Assembly (NCBI GenBank): GCA_030998225.1
Contig: JAPYXD010000403.1
Coordinates: forward strand, 496,001-560,000
Length of the DNA: 64,000 nucleotides
Direction: 5' to 3'
Source of the DNA: Diplolepis rosae
Taxonomy: Eukaryota > Arthropoda > Insecta > Hymenoptera > Diplolepididae
Shown here: in pieces, positions 44,521 to 55,990 of the stretch
How the letters are laid out: the number at the start of each line of letters is the position of its first letter
How positions within the stretch are numbered: position 1 is the stretch's first letter
Notes under the pieces: generated by a model
The model's input: only the letters and a program-made list of their open reading frames with translations
What the model was told of the DNA's origin: nothing
The model's database searches: none
Position numbers and translations under genes: made by a program

Positions 44521-44767
44521 TTGGGGTAACCAGTGCTCCAAACTTGGAACAGCCGTCACACTAAACCAAAGTGTAATGGTTCTCACACTACTCGTGCCAC
44601 GGTTCCACCAAACTTCTCTCCGTGTAGCAAACCGCACGAATTAAGTTATAGATCCTATATTATTGATACAAAGCTCTATCCTTGAATTACTCTGGCATAT
44701 TGTTTCATGCATCTCAGATTTTCATTTTTATTACCGATACATGGACTTATTCTGAGAAGTATTTAAT

Positions 44768-45179
44768 TTATTGCAAAGTAGGTCGTAGCTTGAACAGTTC
44801 CAAACAGCGCTCTGAATCATCGACGCGTTGTTGTATTTGGTCGGGTGTGAGCAAACGCGGAACCCACTTCGAAAACAACTTACGCATCCCCAAAGATTCG
44901 TGCAAAATTGTAAACACACTGCCTTTTGATATCTTTAAGGTGTCGGTTATCTCACGCAGCTTTAATTTACGACCGCCCAAAACTATTTTGTGGACCAGAG
45001 CGTTCAGCGTCATCGGTGTTTGTACGACCGCGATTAAATTCGGCATATCAGTCGAAGATTGTTGATTTCCCCAGTGCAGAGTCCCCATAACATTTATCAA
45101 GCCACTGATTTTCTTCAACAGTATTTTTTCCCATTAAAAAGCAATGTTTGATTACCACTCAAATCTCTTTTTTATTCAT
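44768..45179 (-). pseudogene. Mariner family 2 transposase, N-terminal part
   Basis: From ATG 45179: MNKKEI, stop, VVIKHCFLMGKNTVEENQWL, a stop, FNRGRTNTDDAERSG, then a short deletion and KLKLREITDTLKISKGSV, MRKLFSKWVPRLLTPDQ and RVDDSERCLELFK. It is cut off at about 44780 before the catalytic domain. It matches the mariner at 4093-4897 closely. Upstream noncoding sequence to about 45352 contains the 5' terminal repeat (reverse complement GTCACTCAATAAGTTTCCGG). Confidence 0.85.
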
Positions 45180-45356
45180 TGTTTTGAAAATAACAAAAGT
45201 GACTTCACCAAAACCTCTGTAACTTCTGAACTAAACTTCAGATTGTCATGAAATTTTGACACTTAACATCTGAAGGTTGTTACCATCCATAAATCAAATA
45301 GATTTCACGACAGTGGTGCTATCTATATGTCTGACCGGAAACTTATTGAGTGACCC

Positions 45357-45660
45357 TTTATATTGAAGGTTTGCGATCTGTGTTTATCATGATCTTGAAA
45401 TTGTTACCTCTCAGAAAGTGTCCAAAATAACAGAGCGATTTAAAAACCACGGTGAACTCGTTTTCATAAGCACCATGCTCTCGTTGTAAAAGCGTGAATT
45501 TTCTTGAAAAAAACAAGAGTAGTTGCCTTGACTGGAGAAAATGTTGCAATAGTCTGGTTTCCATCCCGGTATCAGATAAGTCCGTAAAAATTCGCATTTT
45601 TGTATCCAGTGAAGGATGAGCAAGGAGAGCTGTGTTGCATGAGTCATGTTTAACTTTTTC
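45357..45660 (-). pseudogene. Gypsy Pol fragment, RNase H-like domain
   Basis: In reverse: AKDVLEKVKHDSCNTALLAH, then MRIFTDLSDTGMETRLLQ (FTDASDTG is usual), LFFSRKFTLLQREHGAYENE and LCYFGHFLRGNNFKIM. This is the start of a Ty3/gypsy RNase H domain with its connection. It is only 100 codons and diverged. It lies just outside the large DNA transposon at 45731 and has no neighbouring retrotransposon sequence. Confidence 0.75.
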
Positions 45661-45999
45661 TAATACATCCTTTGCTTATTGCGTCCAGGTTATTTCTCGT
45701 TTGTCATTTTTGCGTGAGTCGCATAGATAACACAGGCACACGAAAAAAAGGTCTTGTCCACAGACGATTTCTATACGTTTTTAGGGTTGCTGAATTCGAA
45801 TCCAAAGTTGGTTTGACTAGGTCAGGTCGCATTTCGTTCCTAACCTCAAAAAAAAATAATGAAAGTTGCAACATTCATGAAAACACCCAGAAAGCAAAGC
45901 AATTACATATTTTTAGGGTCGCTGAGTCAAAATTTGATGGTCATTTAACTCGAACACATCGCATTCCATTCAACTGCCCCGAAAGTGTATGTGTAGAAT

Positions 46000-46402
46000 G
46001 ATTTGTTCTTAGATTTGTTGGGGTAATGAAGCCAGCGAAAGCGGGCTGCCTAGCAGGTGGGCGTAAGGGTGTGAGGATGAAGCCGTAGTGTGTCCGACGA
46101 CGAGTTAACATAGTCCTCATCAAAGTCGAAAAGCTCTCATACTTAGGCCTAGGGAGGAGTGCAAGTTATATCACCTCTAAGACGGTAGACTCACCTGCGG
46201 TAGGACCAGGATCCCTTACGCGCGGATTTTTCTTAACACATATGGCACCTTCAAACCAAAAATGTCCAGTTTCTCTTTCGAAGCATACATGCAACAAAAA
46301 CACTGGTACCAGAAAGATCGTGCTGCAATGAGAGAAATTCTGATATTTTTGAAAATAAAAATTATTTCAAAGTATGAAATGATTACGATGAAGTAGTCGA
46401 AT
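46000..46402. other. 5' part of the unclassified transposon, GC-richer patch
   Basis: About 46020-46220 is GC-richer than its surroundings and matches nothing I recognise. A Cys-containing frame near 46258-46340 (SLSKHTCNKNTGTRK) might be the start of the element's gene. Confidence 0.35.
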
Positions 46403-47110
46403 CGAGAAAAACATTGAATCCGAAGAAGAAAATGAATCCGATGAATATAGTAATGAATCGGAGAATCACAAAAATCACGACAATTACATCCCAGGTAGAG
46501 GCAAGGATAAAGTTTTTCAAGTTACGTTGCAGGAGGAATTGATTGATTTGGTAAGAGATCTAGGGTTATCAAAAGATGGTGCAGAACTTCTTTCGTCGTT
46601 TATGACAAAAGGAACCACCAAGCAAAAGATGTTAAAGTTGATTATTTTCGAAACAGAGAAGAAAAATTGAGAAAATACTTCACCAAAATAGACGATCCAT
46701 CGATGGTGTATTGTAGCGATGTGCAAGGGTTAATGGATAAACTGAAACCAAATGTTTACAAGAGTGACGATTGAAGACTTTTTATTGATACTTCTTAAAG
46801 AAGTCTCCAGGGTGTGTTACTTCGCAACACGAATAAGTTCGCTCCTATACCGATACTTTATTCAACTGTGCTCAAGGAGACTCACCAAAATCTCGAATTT
46901 CTTTTGAAAAAGATCAATTATTCAGAATTTAATTGGAAAAGTTTCGGGGAATTGAAAATTTTAGGTTTGGTATTAGGACAGCAATGAGGTTTCACGAAAT
47001 ATCCATGTTTTCTGTAATTGTGCGATAGTAGATAGAAAGAATCACTATACTAAGAAAAAATGGCCAACGAGATTTCATTCAAGCCAGGTTTGCAAAATAT
47101 TGAGCAAATC
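46403..47110 (+). pseudogene. Transposon-borne protein of unknown function, N-terminal half
   Basis: An acidic segment (ESEEENESDEYSNESENHK) is followed by LQEELIDLVRDLGLSKDGAE. After several frame changes come VYCSDVQGLMDKL, FIDTSKRSL, ETHQNLEFLLKKI and KYPCFL. These phrases in this order, followed by the block in the right half (55400-55990), belong to a repetitive protein seen in many arthropod genomes and annotated only as uncharacterised. Multiple frameshifts and stops. A hAT-like element splits the gene after position 47110. Confidence 0.6.
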
Positions 47111-48039
47111 CCCTAGCGTTCTATGACTGTTCTCTGACCACACATTATTGTGGCTAAAAATAATAAAAAGCATTCAAAACATGGCAATTATCATTCCGCG
47201 GCGAAATTTGGAATAGAAGGTGTAGGAATAAATACAAGAATTTTAGTTTTCAGCAATAAAAACTAAAAAACATCTTATACCTGTCACTGAAGGCAAGGCA
47301 GTGGTTCACAATTGGCGGAACGTCTCCACCGTCAGGTTTGACAATTGGTTGCAGTGAGACGCAACCAGTCTGTCCAGATTCAACGCGAAGTTAACAATCA
47401 AGCTCTCTGTGTCGATGTGTCCCAACTACTTCGCTTCGATTCATGCTGTCGCCTGTCGGTTATTGAGTCGAAATTGATTTCATTTTTACAAAACTGTAAT
47501 TGCAAAAAGCTTCAGTTGTCCAAAACATGAAATTTTTTCTGTTCATAACGAATAAAATGCTTTAGAAACAACTTAAAAAGAAGCTTGATAATTTTTACAT
47601 GAAAATTTTCATATATGAGTATAAATGTAGAGTTTGAATATTAATATTTAATGTCCGTATGAATCGAACACAAATAAAAAGGGGGTGAGGGGTAATTATG
47701 TGCATATGGGGATTATTCAAATTTCAAATACATAATTTTATTGTGTTGGTCGTTAAACATGATTGCAAGTCAATATGCATACAAATATGTTCATACAATT
47801 TTTTTCCTTGTTACATATAAATTGGAATTTCTTTGGTGTAAAATGAAATTGTACATTTTTACATTGACAATGCAGTATTTACAATATTTTCATTTTTAAC
47901 AAAAAATTTTACAAATTCTAGTAATAATAATAAATTACGTTGTTTATAGGGCAATATTCACACTTTCCAAATAGAGGCTCATTGATTTGGAAAAAACGCA
48001 ATATTAACTTTTATAACTCATCCGCATCTTCATTTCCAT

Positions 48040-49185
48040 GCAACTGTAATCCCGACTTTCTTTTAACGCTTTTGAAATGCAAGATACGCCTCAGTGAACG
48101 GATTTGCCATATCTTGAAGCAAATTTTTGATGTCCAGTTTACTTTCTTCAGCCGCCTCTTGGTGAAAAAAAGCAATCAAACTTTCTCAGCGTTCCCGGAT
48201 TCGCTTTATTGATAAGTAACGACTGAACCATCAGGTTATACTGTATTTTATTAGTTTTAATTCAATGCCATGAAAAGAGAATAATATTTCTGAAAAATGT
48301 GATTCACGTTTCGGACTACTGCGCACAAAATTAATTAAATCCCGAATAAATTACTCCAAGTATGTTGGCAAAGCTTGACAGGCGTCATGAGCTACTGGAG
48401 CGCTTTTATGGCAAATGCACCCTGTTACGATTACATTTTTAGTATGGAAAGAAAGAATGATTTTTTCCGACCATAACTGATGCATTATTGCAAGCAAGCG
48501 AGATCAAATTCAGTATATTCAATTGAACTACATCAAGTTATGACTTGAATTCATTGAACAACTTTTCTGCGCAAGTATCAGAAGGATCTAATTCTATCAT
48601 TTTCAGCAATTGTGTCTTTACGTTCAAAGTGTTTGGCTCAACATAGCGGAATAACGCAGTCATCCACTTCCGCCTCATGGCAGTATCTGTCGTTTCGGCA
48701 ATGTGAACGGCAAATTTCACATTTTGCAACTTCAGTTTACAAGTTTCCGCAACCGCAGGTCCAAGGGATTTTGCAATCATTGCCGACAATTTCGACTTAG
48801 ACATTGTGGCTTTACGTAAAGCAGCAGGATCTCTATCTGCATAATCTTTTAAAAAGTTGAAAATATCTGCGGCCCCACGAAATCAAACATTTGTACTTGC
48901 AACTATTGCCGAAAAACGATATTCTAACGTTGCAACACGGTCATTTAATGGCTATCTCGACGCATCAACTAACTCATTATCAAGGTCGGATAATACGGCA
49001 ATACACTTTTTTTCACACATTTTCTTATGTCTTGCTGTCTTACGGTGGCGATCCAAATTAGAGACTCCTGAAGGGCACGTCATCTTCTCTTCGCAGGCTT
49101 TTCAGTAGAACACATTGGGATCATCGGAAACGACTTGGACCCAATCTCTGAAACGACTTAGATACTGCCACTGAGAAGAATAGAA
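48040..49185 (-). pseudogene. hAT-like (DUF4371-type) transposase, main part
   Basis: On the minus strand a zinc-finger segment VFY.KACEEKM..SNLDRHRKTARHKKM (the first Cys is a stop here) is followed by KSKLSAMIAKSLGPAVAETC, VHIAETTDTAMRRKWMTALF with the first catalytic Asp, NLISLACNNASVMVGKNHSF and, near 48060-48130, DIKNLLQDMANPFTEAYLAF. This order matches the SCAND3/ZBED-like hAT transposases that start with a Cys/His finger. Several stops and frameshifts. The long dimerisation domain expected at the end is missing. The 5' exon lies at 53570-53816, beyond two insertions. Confidence 0.65.
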
Positions 49186-49195
49186 AGTGGTGGTA

Positions 49196-49370
49196 TGTTA
49201 TGCCTAACGGTAAGATACCCCTTTTATTAGCACTCGAGGCCTATATAAAGTAGAGCGCAGGGCCCGCTCCTCAGTTCTTGTCCGACCAATAAAGTTATAA
49301 CCACTGAGGTTTCTAAACAAACGACTCAGCAATATTCTTAAAACCTCTTTCTTCGTTATAACGCATAACA
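49196..49370 (+). repeat. 5' LTR of errantivirus-like element
   Basis: TG...CA ends with short inverted TGTTATG/CATAACA. It contains TATATAAAGTAGAGC followed by CTCAGTTCTTG, a TATA box about 25-30 bases before a CAGT-type initiator, and AATAAAG as a polyadenylation signal. Confidence 0.9.
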
Positions 49371-50239
49371 TTCTTTGGCGACCCTGCTACGATCCGCTAA
49401 GTTCTCTCGGTTCTCGAAATTCTACGGAATAGATTAATTAGAACCATATAGAAACGCGGACGGCACTGAGAAAAGTAACTGGATTCTACGGAACAGAAGC
49501 AAGTGAGAATCTTACGAGATTCATTAAGGCAAGAACTCCGGACTTCACTACGGCAAGCCCGAAAGAAAATAAAATAAAAGTGAATTAGTATTTATCTGAA
49601 GATAATTAGACGCTGAACATAGTAGGCCCTATACGACGTAAATTCAGATTGAAGAACATTCAAATTGGAACGAGGTCCGCAAACAGGCGGAAGAGGTACG
49701 TCACATAGATGGTAAGATCCTAAGAAGAATCGGACCAGGTTGGCCAACGCCCATAACGTGCATAGCAGCAAGTAGCTAACGCCCTTTGGAGAAACCGGTT
49801 TCCAGCAAGCAGCAGAGTGGTTGATACGTCATCGCTTGAGAAAGTGGCAGCGGACTTCACGGAATCCAGAGACCCCGAATCTCAGCTATTAGTGGAAGCG
49901 AGAAACCGTAAGCAAAAAAAATATATAATATCTAAGCATTGTAACTTCGCGACTTCAAGCGATCTCAGGCCATTGAGAATAAGTCCTCTTTACGTTTGTT
50001 GAACGGCGACTGTATTACAATACAGGCGAGGCTAAGTAGTGGTGAGATCAGGTCGACTATACACCTGGTGTTCCAGAGCACTGGTCGTTCCTCAAAAAAA
50101 ATACACTACTATTGAAATCTAAGGAATTGCAATAGGCGATTGCTTCGAATTTTATAGTACTAAAATACTGAAACATTTAATATTTTAATGCGACACACAC
50201 ACACCCGTTACACAAACCATCATCAAATAGGGAAAATAG

Positions 50240-51319
50240 GTGAAAATAGGTACACCGGCGTTTGACAAACATCACAACGGTACTTTGTACCAGGTCGACT
50301 CGTCACTTTCTATAAACCTTCCATTCGCGACAGCTCTAATGTCTAGAGATCATTCACCCGTCCGGGCCAAGTCCTCCTCCCATACCACGGAAGAACTGTT
50401 AGGACGAATGCTCGCCCAAATAGAATCTCTCACTTTCTCTTTCAATACGCTTAAGAGAGAAAATGAAAACAGAATAGAGGAAATTTCTAAGCTGGCAAAG
50501 AAAGTAGGTTGCTCGGGAGAAGTTGGAACAGATAAAGAAACTACACAGCGACAAGATGTTACCAATGACTCGTCATCCGAAGGGGAATAGGAAAACAGAC
50601 AAGCACAAGAAAACTTACGATTTAGGAATGAGAACATCTACGCAGAGCCTAATGTACGATTCCCCGTCCCCTCAGCATCGCACATCGACGAGGAGGGAAG
50701 AATAAAAGCAGAAACCGCGATCGAAACCATTAGTGGGATCAATGGTCAAGACGATATAGGAATAGAAGATTTCATTAAAACTGTTAAGACAGCAAAAACC
50801 AGATGTACACAACCTAATTTACTCCTGGACTTAATCATAGAAAAGAAAATTACTGGCTTCGCGGAAAATTCAATCAGATATTTAAAAATAAACTCATACG
50901 AGGATTTATGCGACGCACTTAGACAAAATTTAAAATCGTCAAACTCGATTCTAACCCTAAAATCAAAATTAGAAAGTTGCAAACAAGGAGCAACTGAGTG
51001 TGTTCAAAATTTCACTGTTAGGTTCAGACAGATTATAAATGAAATTAATTACGCTGTACAGGCACAGCATGTCAATCCCATGGAGCGTCGATTGAAAATT
51101 CATCTCGAAGAACAAGAAGCAGTGAACCGATACCTCCTTAACCTTAAGAAAGAGATAGGTACACAGATACGACTACTAAAACCCAATACAATAACGGAGG
51201 CACAGACGCATGCCATAGAGACCGAAATGTGGTCGAAATTCGCTACCACTAGTAGACAGAGTAAAAATGATTTGACACACACAACCAGTGAGAATGGTGC
51301 AAGAGGAAAACACGGATGA
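50240..51319 (+). pseudogene. Gag-like protein of errantivirus-like element
   Basis: Two frames: 50240-50590 with a Ser-rich start and a coiled-coil-like segment, then, after a shift near 50590, a longer stretch to 51319 with a capsid-like helical region (FIKTVKTAKTRC, LDLIIEKKITGFA, NFTVRFRQIINEI). No zinc knuckle is seen, which is common in errantivirus gag. The stop at 51317-51319 is followed directly by env-like sequence where pol would be expected. Confidence 0.65.
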
Positions 51320-51339
51320 ATTTCACTGCAAATGACCAA

Positions 51340-52877
51340 CGACTTACTTCTATCGACACTACTATTAGATTAGCTGAAACAGCATGCAATAACGAATGTA
51401 CACCTATGTATGAAGTACGTCTAGTTAGGACTTGATACAATAGATTAAGATACAAAAATACCATACTCATGAAGCTCTTAGGAAAACAACAAACTAGGTA
51501 ACGACGAGAATTAGCCAACTTCGTCGGAGATATTTCAAAAACATTATTTGGAACCCTCAACGAAAATGATCTGAATCAAATAAAGGCTGAATTTGTTAAA
51601 GTTTACAGTGACAATAAGAATATAGCTACCATGTTGTCAAACCACACAAAAATTCTCAAACTCATCTTGGATTCCTCATCAGTCAATCACAAGGAGCTAC
51701 TAAACAATCTAAATAGCGAGCGACAACTAGCTGGAAATCTGAGCATAGGAGTGAACGCTATATCCAGAGACAGCTTTGTTAACAGCAAGTTGGTAATAGC
51801 CGTAATTGTGATAGACGAAACCAACGAAGATATCGACACGGCAATTGATTCTATCAATGACGGCAAACACGGAGTAGTACACCCACAATTGCTCACACCA
51901 AAGATTCTGAAGGAAACTATCCGAGAGTTCGAAGAAAGACAAAGAACGAGATATCACTTCGACGCCGAAGAAAGCAACTATCAGCACATCATTGACATTA
52001 GTCAACTGTCTGTAGCAATCATTAAAGGATTGTTCACCTACGTCGTCAGTATACCGATTATAGAGAAAGAAGAGGGACAAATCCAGAGAATAATTCCCAT
52101 CTTCCATCCTGAAGAGAATGTTTACTTTTCTATAATACCAGACCATGACTATGTTATAAAATACAGAGACTCCTAAGTACCAACAGACAAAGAGACGGTA
52201 AGTAATTGTAAAGAGATTTCCAAGTACAAAATTTGTTCCAGAAACCAACCTAGTATAAAATTATTAGATAGCGAAATCTGCGAAGCAACCCTATTTAAGC
52301 GATACGTCAATAACAAATGTAAAAAATCACCCCTCTTGCTTCACAGAGAAAGTTTATACCCATAAGAAACGGCTACATCGTTATCCCTTTAAAGGAATTA
52401 GACCTAGATTTAGCTTGCGAAAATAACATCAAACAAAAAAAGATTTCCGAACCATCACTCTTATTAGGAAACAATTGTAAACTTTACAACAATTACGACT
52501 TACTCTATTTAGGAAACACAATTAAGTATATCACTTCTGAGTATTTTAACGTCACGTACGACATTCAATATTCTGCCAGCGATTTAGCAAGTCTCGAAAA
52601 TAGGCTCATTCAATTACCCAAAATAATTGATAACTTCGAATTACAGCAAGCCAGGTTGAGTTTAGACGATACGGAAAACATGCTAAACTCTATAGTTTAG
52701 CATCGGCGCATCAAGACAACGACAGAAACAATCATGGAATGCCTAAGCTATTTAGGATGTGCGTCACTTGGATTAGTCACAACACTGTACATTAGTTACA
52801 GGTTCAGATTATTTGAATTGTTAAAAAATTGTATCCCAAAAAGAATATGCTTATTTTGCGTTAAAACTAAAATATAG
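51340..52877 (+). pseudogene. Env-like glycoprotein of errantivirus-like element, broken
   Basis: The region following gag shows the layout of insect errantivirus envelope proteins, which are related to baculovirus F proteins. There is a segment around FVGDISKTLFGTLNENDL (about 51520), a long ectodomain (open 51631-52176), and further pieces in other frames to about 52700. A hydrophobic stretch near 52740-52800 would be the membrane anchor. Several stops and frame changes; not functional. Family placement is from overall layout and the VGDISK..FG phrase. Confidence 0.6.
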
Positions 52878-52986
52878 GATCAAGCATGTGATCACTTACG
52901 ACGCGAACGTTTAGCCTTTGCTAACTGAACCACCCAAAAATAGACGTATTAAAATTTAGGGACTAAATCCATTCTAAACAGGGGAA

Positions 52987-53161
52987 TGTTATGCCTAACG
53001 GTGAAATACCCCTTCTATCAGCACACGAGGCTTATATAATGTAGAGCGCAGGGCCCGCTCCTCAGTTCTTGTCTGACCAATAAAGTTATAACCACTGAGC
53101 TTTCTAAACAAACGACTCAGCAATATTCTTAAAACTTTTTTCTTCGTTATTACGCATAACA
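52987..53161 (+). repeat. 3' LTR of errantivirus-like element
   Basis: Same length and layout as the 5' LTR with roughly a dozen differences, which implies an old insertion. Confidence 0.9.
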
Positions 53162-53239
53162 AGTAACACGAAGCAATTACTTTCGAGAGGGTTGAAGATA
53201 TTTAAAAGCAAAGGATTCATAACAAGAACAGGTGGCCTA

Positions 53240-53564
53240 CACCGAGAAAAAATATTTGATTGAATGAAAGAAAAAAATTTGTTTAAAAGGCTTTTTTTGA
53301 TTCATACAAAAGATTTATCTAAATTAAATAAAATTTGTTTGATGAAAACAAAGTATTTTTGCACCCAATAAATATTTGTTTAAATCAAATAAACTTTCTT
53401 CAAAATAAAGAAATTAATGTATTGATATATGGTCAAAGATATAATTTGATTGATTTAAGGCAGGAATTTATTTGATTTGAACAAACTTTTATTTGGTTTA
53501 ATGATACTTCGTTTCAATCAAACAAATAATTTTCTTTGATTCAATCAAATCTTTTTCCTCAGTG
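53240..53564. mobile_element. CACTGAG-type MITE, copy 2 (325 bp)
   Basis: Ends CACCGAGAAAAAATATTTGA and, in reverse complement, CACTGAGGAAAAAGATTTGA, flanked by TA (53238-53239, 53565-53566). The interior repeats TTTGATT/AATCAAA phrases many times and is itself weakly palindromic. The ends match the MITEs at 17038 and 60596, but the body differs. Confidence 0.85.
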
Positions 53565-53569
53565 TACAG

Positions 53570-53816
53570 ATGCCTTACCTTTTTTTTCCAATGCTTTCTG
53601 ATGACTGGCGAAACACAAATGTGCACGAACACGTTGAAGGTTTACGGCAGCATATGCCTTATTCTCGCAGATGGAGCACTTATACGTTGACGAATTTTCA
53701 GGGTCTTTGGTGATGCAAAATTTGACGTCTTCCAGCTCCAACCATTTGTACAAAAACTGATATTTTGGTCCATCACTCAAACGAGACTCCTTGCTTAATG
53801 ACTCAGAACGAGACAT
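53570..53816 (-). pseudogene. hAT-like transposase, N-terminal zinc-finger part
   Basis: From ATG 53816: MSRSESLSKESRLSDGPKYQ, then YKWLELEDVKFC and a Cys2-His2-like finger YKCSICENKAYA with H..H in RAHLCFASHQKALEKK. The reading frame stops at the edge of the MITE at 53564, which together with the LTR element separates it from the rest of the gene (48040-49185). Confidence 0.6.
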
Positions 53817-54299
53817 TATAAAAGGAAAATAAATTTTTAAAAGGGAAACTCTCATTTCGAGGTAGACAATTCTGATTAAAACAATCTGAACTAATCACAT
53901 TGTTGCAAAAACGAAAAACAGTCGATGATTCATTAAGTGAGCGATTTTTCGTTCTTTGCTTTCAGTATAAGTACCAAGAAAAAAAATTGTATTAGCATAT
54001 TTGTATGCATATTGACTTGCAAGCATGTTTGACGATCAACACAATAAAATTATATATTTGAAATTTGAATAATCCCTATGTGCACATAATTACCCCTCAC
54101 CCCCTTTTCATTTATGTATAATTCATACGGACAATAGATATTAATATTTAAACTTTACATTTATACTCATATATGAAAATTGTCATGTAAAATTATCAAG
54201 TTTCTTTTTAAGTTGTTTAAGAAGCATTTTATTGGATATGAACAGAAAAAATCGCATGTTTCGGACAACTGAAGATTTTTACAATTACAGTTTTGTAAA

Positions 54300-54950
54300 A
54301 ATGAAATAAAATGAAGAAAATTTAGTTACTTTTCAGTAAATTGGAATCTTTTTCAACTTGGAGGTACAAATTATTGAATTTTTAGATTCAAGTTAAAAAA
54401 TTTTAGTCTGGAAACACGAAAATTTATTTACTTTTCAGTGAATTTGAATCTTATTCAACTTAGAGGTACAAATTATTGAATTTTTAGATTCAAGTTAAAA
54501 AATTTTAGTCTAGAAATGCATGCCAAAACAAAATATTCCTAATATTAATTACTGAGGGTCAATAAAATACTTGGCATTATCATCGAACGTGTCACATTAT
54601 AAAAGTGTAAAAAATTTTTTGAATACCATGTTTATCTCTTCGTAATGTAAAATACTTTGTATATAATTCTATAATTGGAAATTTTTCAAGTGAATGAAAA
54701 TTTACAGTAATCATAAAAATTTTTTAATTTCTGATTTGATTTGAAATACTAAAAATCTTAACAATTTGTATATTGATTCAAATTTTAAATATTTATTAAC
54801 ATCAAATTATACTATAAGTTATTCTTTGAAGTGTTCAAATCCTTATAAAATTTTACAGGATCTTTCAGATATTTGTTTCAGTCAGATTTTTCCAATAATA
54901 TTGAGAAAAAAAGTGTTATTTCTTTAACTATACATTTCGCAAATTTGAAA
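54300..54950. other. AT-rich spacer in right arm of hAT-like element, with a direct repeat
   Basis: TTTACTTTTCAGTAAATTGGAATCT near 54325 recurs near 54430, followed both times by ATTCAACTTxGAGGTACAAATTATTG. No gene. This block has no counterpart in the left arm and is probably an insertion. Confidence 0.6.
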
Positions 54951-55339
54951 TTGTCGTCTGCTTCGCGACTCTTTTGCACGAAGTCGAGAGAAACACAATT
55001 CTCAATTTCGACTGAATAACCCCCACATGGGAGCTGCCAGCAAGGGGCACGCGGACAGGCCGTACTTACTTTGTGAGAGAATGAACCTCGCGTTGAATCT
55101 GGATAGACTGGACGCAACTACTTTTTTCTCAATCTCACCAATAGCCAATCCTGATGGCGGAGACGTTCCGCAAAAGGTGAACTACTGCACTGCCTTCAAT
55201 GACAGGTATATGGTGTTTTTATAACTTTTCTCGCCAAGAAATAAAATTATTGTATTTATTTCTACACCTTCCTTATTCAAATTTATCTCAGAATAATAAT
55301 TGCAATGACTTAAATGTTTTTTTTTACCTTTTTGAGCCA

Positions 55340-55990
55340 TAATTATGCGAGGTCAGAGAATGGTCATAGAACGGTTAGAACATTCTATGATCGTTCTCTC
55401 CACCGAGTCTGCTAGGGTCCCATTAGTCAATCCAAACAAAGTACTTCTACCTCGTCTCCATATTAAATTGGGTCTCATGAAGCAATTTGTAAAGACTATC
55501 AACAAAGAAGACAAATATTTCGAATATTTACAGCAAACATTTCCGAATATTTCAGACGCAAAAGTGCATGACGGTGTTTTTGATGGCCCACAAATCCACA
55601 AAATGTTTAACGATCAGAAATTTATCAAAATTATGAACAAAAAAGAAAAAGCTGCGTGGACGAGTTTCAAAAATGCCGCGGAAAACTTTCTCGGTAATCA
55701 TCAAAGTGAAAACATCAAGAAAATAGTATCTGATCTGGTGAAAAACTTTGAAAAGCTTGATTTTTTGATGAACCTAACGTTGCAATTCTTGGATTCTTAC
55801 ATAGATTACTTCTCAATGAATTTAGAGGATTACAGTGAGAAGCAGGGAGAAAGATTCCATTAAAACATAAAGGCGATGGAACCTAGGTATCAGGGAAGGT
55901 GGAATGTAAATATGTTAGATTACTGTTTGACAATACAAAGAGAAGTTATTCAAAAAGGGGTGAAACGTGACAGAAAACCCCTGCATAGGT
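55340..55990 (+). pseudogene. Transposon-borne protein of unknown function, C-terminal half
   Basis: Open from about 55400 to 55863: LVNPNKVLLPRLHIKLGLMK, KVHDGVFDGPQIHKM, EKAAWTSFKNAAENFLGNHQ, LTLQFLDSYIDYFSMNLEDY and EKQGERFH. A stop at 55861-55863 stands where Gln is expected; the frame continues with MEPRYQGRWNVNML and DYCL. The D..FP.NLG..S.E.GERFH pattern is conserved in the family. The LHIKLGLMK and GERFH blocks suggest an RNase H-like transposase core, but that is inference. Confidence 0.65.

Larger units (their letters stand above)
38321..44624 (+). mobile_element. CACTA-type (CMC) DNA transposon, 6.3 kb, nearly complete
   Basis: The right end in reverse complement reads CACGGAGAGAAGTTTGGTGG and the left end TACGGAGAAAAGTTTGGTGG. 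TA occurs on both outer sides (38319-38320, 44625-44626), consistent with a short target duplication in a mariner. Subterminal regions carry repeated GAACGGTTC/GAGCCGTT-like phrases, as is usual in CACTA elements. Two genes on the plus strand: a multi-exon second protein (38763-41464) and a transposase (41650-43661). A polyadenylation signal AATAAA lies near 43713. It is the least damaged autonomous-type element in the window. Confidence 0.8.
37343..44649 (-). mobile_element. Mariner family 1, split by a CACTA-type element
   Basis: TATAACTTAATTCGTGCGG at 37343-37361 is mirrored by CCGCACGAATTAAGTTATA at 44631-44649. The transposase lies on the minus strand at 37400-38181, and the 5' untranslated part to 38320. 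The CACTA-type element 38321-44624 is inserted just inside the 5' terminal repeat. Without it the mariner is about 1 kb, shortened by an internal deletion. The exact end is uncertain because copies also share the adjacent GATC. Confidence 0.8.
49196..53161 (+). mobile_element. Gypsy/errantivirus-like LTR element with gag and env, no pol
   Basis: Two LTRs of 175 bp (49196-49370 and 52987-53161) begin TGTTATGCCTAACGGT and end GCATAACA, about 92 percent alike, each with a TATATAA box and AATAAAG. A primer-binding-like TTTGGCGACCCTGC follows the 5' LTR, and a purine tract CAGGGGAA precedes the 3' LTR. The 3.6-kb interior has a gag-like and an env-like region but no protease, reverse transcriptase or integrase, so it is a deletion derivative that depends on relatives. 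Target duplication unclear (GGTA / AGTA). It lies inside the hAT-like gene. Confidence 0.85.
47117..55395 (-). mobile_element. hAT-like element with long inverted ends, nested
   Basis: GTTCTATGACTGTTCTCTGA at 47117 is mirrored by GTTCTATGACCATTCTCTGA in reverse complement near 55346-55370. The right end also has an extra variant copy of the same phrase to about 55395. Long inverted homology continues inward: 47270-47340 with about 55150-55215, and 47570-47830 with 53985-54250. The enclosed minus-strand gene is a DUF4371-type hAT transposase. The element splits the gene of the surrounding transposon. The 8-bp duplication expected of hAT was not identified. Confidence 0.65.

Noticed and set aside
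51687..52248. Long frames on the minus strand over the env-like region
   Set aside because: Shadows of the plus-strand env-like frame, with no homology of their own.
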